This document shows, piece by piece, positions 6,805 to 10,402 of a DNA stretch of 10,402 bases. Below the pieces are notes generated by a model, which saw only the letters and a program-made list of their open reading frames with translations, was not told the origin of the DNA and did not search any database. Numbering within the stretch: position 1 is the first letter of the stretch; the number at the start of each line of letters is the position of its first letter. The DNA comes from Deltaproteobacteria bacterium (GTDB lineage: Bacteria > Desulfobacterota > Desulfobacteria > Desulfobacterales > SG8-13): positions 1-10,402 of the forward strand of contig DAOVBC010000056.1 in the NCBI GenBank assembly GCA_030670715.1, read 5' to 3'. Both the position numbers and the translations under genes were made by a program.

Positions 6805-7107
6805 AGCAGTGGTGGATTACGTTTGGTTGGTTTGATCGGTTTTATTTGGTAAATGGGTTGTTCTCAGCCCCGATCGGGTCTATAGTGAATGACCGGATCA
6901 ATTTTATACCGCTTTCCATCATTATGTTCCGAAATACGGAATTGCGGTATAAGTGGTTGTAGAAAAAAACGTTAGAATACCGGAACGTTTTTTTGACAAC
7001 CACTATACAACAAATTAGACCAATTAAAACAAGCGGGCAAATTAAACTTAAATAACGCCTTTAAGCTTTGAGGCTTCAGCTTTCAGCTTAATCAGGGGAA
7101 CCGGCCT
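6805..7107 (+). other. Structured spacer between dctP and dctQ
   Basis: No gene. Signals in order: a 10-bp perfect palindrome CCCGATCGGG (6869-6878); a nested hairpin with outer stem TATACCGC/GCGGTATA (6905-6912/6944-6951) and inner stem TTCCG/CGGAA (6927-6931/6937-6941); directly abutting it, a long hairpin with arms 6952-6973 and 6984-7004 (AGTGGTTGT and AAAAAAACGTT halves, one small internal bulge, 10-base loop); and TTAAGCT/AGCTTAA (7061-7067/7085-7091), which ends two bases before the dctQ ribosome site AGGGGA (7094-7099). The long hairpin contains runs of seven A and seven T but has no U tract after it, so it is not a standard terminator. Confidence 0.65.
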
Positions 7108-7611
7108 ATGTTTGGGAAAATTCTTGGTTTTTTAGACAGGATTTTGAGTTTTTTTGAGGAGTGGACGCTGTTTATCACGGTTCTTGTGGCGCTGATATCG
7201 CTCTTTGTTAATGTCTTTCTGCGATACGCGTTCAACTACACCCTGGCCTGGTCCGAGGAACTGGTGCGGGAAGTGATTATTTATACGACATTGATCGGCT
7301 GCAGCGCTGCGGTTAAAAATCGGTCCATGATCAAGATCGATGCGTCGGTTCAGCTCTTTCCCAAGTTTAAAGTTCCGCTGACCTTTTTCAGTAATTCAGT
7401 GGTACTGATTTTTTCGGTCTTCATTTTTTATTACGGCTGGGGAATGGCGGCACTGCAGGTCCAAACACACCAGAAGACAATCATCATGCAGATCCCCCTT
7501 GTGTATATTTTTTCGATATTACCCCTGATGGGCGCTATGATGTTTATTCGAATCATCCAGGTAATGTATCAGGATGTTAACGAGTTGAGAACGAAAAAGA
7601 GTCTGGGTTAG
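7108..7611 (+). CDS. dctQ: TRAP transporter small membrane subunit (DctQ type)
   Basis: This 167-residue protein is the small integral-membrane partner that, with DctM, forms the sodium-driven TRAP permease. Four hydrophobic segments are visible at about 19-38, 53-70, 93-114 and 130-150, as expected for DctQ. Family features include RYAFNYTLAWSEELVRE (39-55) after the first segment and GCSAAVKNRSMIKID (64-78) after the second. Length is typical. The ATG has an AGGGGA site at a spacing of 8. It lies 40 bases before dctM. An upstream hairpin ending next to the ribosome site could reduce translation (inference). Confidence 0.9.
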   Translation: MFGKILGFLDRILSFFEEWTLFITVLVALISLFVNVFLRYAFNYTLAWSEELVREVIIYTTLIGCSAAVKNRSMIKIDASVQLFPKFKVPLTFFSNSVVLIFSVFIFYYGWGMAALQVQTHQKTIIMQIPLVYIFSILPLMGAMMFIRIIQVMYQDVNELRTKKSLG

Positions 7612-7651
7612 TTAGAACCGGTTTGATCAGGCAAAGGAGGACATCCGTTCG

Positions 7652-8947
7652 ATGGAAACCAGTCACATTATTATTCTGCTGATTCTCCTGGGATGTATGT
7701 TTACTTATATCCCGGTGTTCATGTGTCTGTTTTTTACCGCTGTACTGGGCTTCATTTTTTTTACCGATTTGCCCCTCCTCCTGTTAGCACAAACACTGCT
7801 GCGGAGCATGGACAATTTTGCCCTGGTTGTTGTGCTTTTCTTCATTCTGTGCGGCAATATCATGACCGCCGGCTCCATTGTCGACAAGCTGATCAAGGTG
7901 GCCAATGCCCTGGTGAGCTGGCTGCCCGGCGGCCTCGGCATGGCCGGCGTCATCGCCTGCGGACTGTTTGGTGCCATTTCCGGGTCGACTGTTGCCACGG
8001 TGGTTGCCCTGGGCGGTTTTATGATTCCGGCCCTGATGGATAACGGGTATCCGGAAAAATATACCCTGGGCTTGATGACCACCTCTCCCAACCTGGGGGT
8101 CATTATCCCCCCCAGCATCGGGATGATTCTTTACAGCATGATCAGCAATGTTTCCCTGGAGGGACTTTTCCTGACCGGGTTTTTACCCGGAATGATGATT
8201 ATCTTCGGCGCCTGTACTTACAGCTATTTCTTTTTCCGGAAAAAAACTGAAATTGTGCGCATGCCGGTCCCCAACTTCAAAGAAGTTTTGATGATTTTCA
8301 AAGAGGGATTCTGGTCGCTGATGCTGCCCGCAATAATTTTCGGCGGTATCTTTTCAGGGGCCTTTACCGCCAATGAAGCCGCCGTGGTGGCCTGTGTGTA
8401 TGCTTTTGTGGTGGAGCTCTTCATCCACAAATCGATTAAATTCGGCGCAGTCAAAAATATTATCGTTAGTTCAGCCGTAACATCGGCCACCCTTTTAATC
8501 ATTGTAGCCGGTGCCAGCTGTTTCGGCAGATTGCTTACCCTGGAAGACATCCCCGGTGCGATCACCGAAGCGGTGCTGTCGACCATTCAAAATCCACTCG
8601 TATTCCTTCTTGCCATGAACATTCTGCTGCTGGTTGTCGGCATGTTTATGGATATTATTTCCGCCACCATGATCCTGGGTCCGGTATTTCTACCCATGCT
8701 GGATGCGTTCAATGTTGACTGGATGCATTTTGGATTGATTATGACGGTAAACCTGGCCATCGGGTACTGTACGCCGCCCATGGGCGTCAGTCTGTATATT
8801 ACCGGTGCCATTGCCGATCGTGATATTATTTATATATCCAAGGCAGTCATTCCGTTTCTTATCATTCAAGTCGCTGTATTGCTTTTTATAACCTATCTGC
8901 CGGATGCCGTTCTCTGGCTTCCGGGCCTCATGGGTTTCCATGATTAA
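7652..8947 (+). CDS. dctM: TRAP transporter large membrane subunit (DctM type)
   Basis: This is the ion-coupled transport channel of the TRAP system, 431 residues, in the normal range, with about 12 hydrophobic segments. Conserved motifs are in place: GAISGSTVATVVALGGFMIP (107-126), TSPNLGVIIPPSIGMI (144-159), GGIFSGAFTANEAAVVACVY (231-250), GMFMDIISATMILGPVFLP (330-348) and the late GYCTPPMGVSLY (371-382). In the third motif NEAA replaces the more usual TEAA. The ribosome site AAAGGAGG (7633-7640) sits 11 bases from the ATG, longer than ideal, but no better in-frame start exists. The 3' end overlaps the start of the MFS gene by 8 bases. Confidence 0.95.
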   Translation: METSHIIILLILLGCMFTYIPVFMCLFFTAVLGFIFFTDLPLLLLAQTLLRSMDNFALVVVLFFILCGNIMTAGSIVDKLIKVANALVSWLPGGLGMAGVIACGLFGAISGSTVATVVALGGFMIPALMDNGYPEKYTLGLMTTSPNLGVIIPPSIGMILYSMISNVSLEGLFLTGFLPGMMIIFGACTYSYFFFRKKTEIVRMPVPNFKEVLMIFKEGFWSLMLPAIIFGGIFSGAFTANEAAVVACVYAFVVELFIHKSIKFGAVKNIIVSSAVTSATLLIIVAGASCFGRLLTLEDIPGAITEAVLSTIQNPLVFLLAMNILLLVVGMFMDIISATMILGPVFLPMLDAFNVDWMHFGLIMTVNLAIGYCTPPMGVSLYITGAIADRDIIYISKAVIPFLIIQVAVLLFITYLPDAVLWLPGLMGFHD

Positions 8948-10217
8948 CTCCGATCTGTTACTGAAGGCAAAGCGCTATCGTTGGTTCATTTTTTCGATCC
9001 TGGCCGCCGGCTATATTCTGGTCTATTTTCACCGTTTGTGTCCGGCTGTTTTGGCCGTGGACATGATGCGGGATTTACAGGTCGGTGGTGCTCTCACCGG
9101 ATTGCTTGGGGCAGCCTATTTCTATCCTTACGCGTTGATGCAGCTGCCGGCCGGTCTTCTTTCCGATTCCTGGGGCCCCCGTAATACGATCACCCTCTTT
9201 TTCGTCATCGCCTTTGCCGGTTCACTGCTCCTGGGCCTGGCGCCGACAGTTTTTCTGGCCATCGCAGGACGAACCCTGGTCGGACTGGGGGTTGCCATGC
9301 TGTTTGTCCCCACTTTGAAAATCCTGGCCGAGTGGTTCCATGCCCGCGAATTTGCCTTTATGACGGGAATATTGATGGCTCTGGGCGGTGTCGGCTCCCT
9401 CAGCGCAGCCACACCACTGGCCGCGCTCAGTACCTGGATCGGCTGGCGCCTGTCTTTTGTGGCCGTGGGATTTTTTACGCTGGTCCTGGCCATTCTGGTT
9501 TATTTTATTGTTCGCAACCGGCCCGGGGATATGGGGTGGCCGTCACCGGCAGGGCAGCAAAAATCCGACGTGCCGGAGATCAGCCTTGCGGCAGGGGTTC
9601 GTAAGGTACTTACCAGTGCCGCTTTCTGGCCTCTGGCCGGCTGGTTTTTCTTTGACTGTGCAGTGTTTTTCTCTTTCGGCGGACTGTGGGGCGGACCCTA
9701 TCTGATTCAAGTATACGGTCTGGACAAAGGGCAGGCAGCCCGGATTCTTTCCATGCTGGCGATCGGCATGATCGTGGGCAGCCCGTTTTTAAGTTACATG
9801 TCCAACAATGTGTTTAAGGCCCGTAAACCGGTCCTGGTGATTTCCAGTATCATTGTGGTCGCCCTTACCGGCATTCTGGCTTTTTTTACCCGGGATATTC
9901 CGCTGACCGGACTGTACCTACTGTGCTTTGGACTTGGTGTTTTTTCAAGTGCGGTGGTAGTCATCGGCTTTACGGCCAACAAGGAGCTGTTTCCGGTACA
10001 AATGGCGGGAACTGCCACAGGGCTCATTAACCTGTTTCCGTTTGCCGGTGGAGCGGTCTTTCAACCGATTCTGGGAGTTATTTTGGAACATCATGGAAAG
10101 GTGGCCGGCAGTTTTACGGTGGCCGGTTACCGGCAGGCTTTTCTGGTGCTTTTTCTGTGTGGCGCTGTGGCGTTGCTGTCGAGTTTTTTCATTAGAGAGA
10201 CGATGGAAAAGACTTAA
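8940..10217 (+). CDS. Major facilitator superfamily transporter, coupled to dctM
   Basis: A 425-residue inner-membrane carrier with about 12 hydrophobic segments and a central polar loop near 194-220. The loop 2-3 signature is clear: GLLSDSWGPRNT (72-83), matching the MFS motif A pattern. RTLVGLGVAMLFVPTLK (111-127) follows as the expected motif B-like region with its charged arginine in TM4. I chose the ATG at 8940, which overlaps the dctM stop by 8 bases (ATGATTAA), because the in-frame ATG at 8904 would add 12 non-conserved residues deep inside dctM. There is no strong ribosome site, so translation probably depends on ribosomes finishing dctM. The substrate is unknown; it may be a second importer or an exporter for a compound related to the TRAP substrate. 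N-terminal wording (GYILVYFHRLCPAVLAVDMM) resembles uncharacterised anion/sugar-phosphate type carriers, but I do not assign one. Confidence 0.88.
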   Translation: MINSDLLLKAKRYRWFIFSILAAGYILVYFHRLCPAVLAVDMMRDLQVGGALTGLLGAAYFYPYALMQLPAGLLSDSWGPRNTITLFFVIAFAGSLLLGLAPTVFLAIAGRTLVGLGVAMLFVPTLKILAEWFHAREFAFMTGILMALGGVGSLSAATPLAALSTWIGWRLSFVAVGFFTLVLAILVYFIVRNRPGDMGWPSPAGQQKSDVPEISLAAGVRKVLTSAAFWPLAGWFFFDCAVFFSFGGLWGGPYLIQVYGLDKGQAARILSMLAIGMIVGSPFLSYMSNNVFKARKPVLVISSIIVVALTGILAFFTRDIPLTGLYLLCFGLGVFSSAVVVIGFTANKELFPVQMAGTATGLINLFPFAGGAVFQPILGVILEHHGKVAGSFTVAGYRQAFLVLFLCGAVALLSSFFIRETMEKT

Positions 10218-10276
10218 CCCTGAAAAGCGGGAATCCAAAAAGACTACATCGTGAAACGGCCATTTGTACGTGTTCA

Positions 10277-10389
10277 CGGGGTGCGTCTCCCCGATTCACT
10301 CCGGTGGCTGCGTGTCCGGTCATTTCAATGACTTAGCAGCGGGGGCATTCCTGCCCCCTCCGCGTTCTCCCGCAAAAAACGTGCGGGAG
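10277..10389. repeat. Cluster of three GC-rich hairpins after the MFS gene
   Basis: Three separate stem-loops follow one another: CGGGG/CCCCG (10277-10293, 7-base loop), GGGGGCA/TGCCCCC (10341-10358, 4-base loop) and CTCCCGCA/TGCGGGAG (10367-10389, 7-base loop). None has a U tract on the plus strand, so they are not typical terminators, though they may end the operon transcript or protect its 3' end. No open frame with a ribosome site is seen between 10218 and the window end. Confidence 0.5.
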
Positions 10390-10402
10390 CCGCGGTCTCC
10401 CC

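Noticed and set aside
8904..8939. Earlier ATG for the MFS protein at 8904
   Set aside because: It would add 12 residues inside dctM with no ribosome site; the overlapping ATG at 8940 is the usual coupled start.
10299..10310. CTCCGGTGGCTG also present at 3295-3306
   Set aside because: A single 12-base match is not significant in a window of this size and flanks do not match.
3241..10402. Search for CRISPR arrays, tRNA or rRNA genes
   Set aside because: No regularly spaced direct repeats, cloverleaf sequences or rRNA signatures were seen.

Overview
The window reads as chromosomal DNA of a Gram-negative, environmental, probably anaerobic bacterium, most likely of the Desulfobacterota (Desulfobacterales-like). 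This rests on style only: a TRAP-type organic-acid transporter, a periplasmic binding protein paired with a GAF-containing histidine kinase, a DUF484/GAF-GGDEF protein, strong AAGGAGG ribosome binding sites, and intergenic spacers rich in short word-like inverted repeats. No marker gene fixes the taxonomy.

Left half, all on the minus strand. A three-gene signalling unit is transcribed leftwards: a periplasmic family-3 solute-binding protein (3194-2430), a membrane histidine kinase with HAMP, GAF, HisKA and HATPase domains (2357-312), and a response-regulator receiver protein (309-1, C-terminus outside the window). Kinase and regulator genes are immediately adjacent or overlap by one base, depending on the start chosen. 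No permease accompanies the binding protein, so it may be a ligand-presenting partner of the kinase rather than a transport component. A 640-base spacer follows, containing an imperfect palindrome of about 250 bp (3562-3814), and then a diguanylate cyclase gene (4873-3836) with an AGDEF active site and an intact RxxD inhibitory site.

Middle. A spacer of about 800 bases (4874-5671) separates the divergent diguanylate cyclase and TRAP operons. It holds word-like repeats, a 20-bp inverted repeat whose only mismatches are G·U pairs, a possible decayed gene end on the minus strand, and a plausible sigma-70 promoter in front of the TRAP operon.

Right half, plus strand. A complete TRAP transporter is encoded as dctP (5672-6754), dctQ (7108-7611) and dctM (7652-8947), followed by an MFS transporter (8940-10217) whose start overlaps the end of dctM. 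A rho-independent terminator and further strong hairpins lie between dctP and dctQ, which fits the usual need for much more binding protein than membrane subunits. The last 185 bases hold three GC-rich hairpins and no recognisable gene.

Taken together the window holds environmental sensing (binding protein-kinase-regulator, cyclic-di-GMP synthesis) beside organic-acid uptake. I found no clearly new multi-gene system. The best leads are the permease-less binding protein-kinase unit with a sharp base-composition switch inside the kinase's HAMP region, the 250-bp palindrome, and the TRAP-MFS translational coupling.
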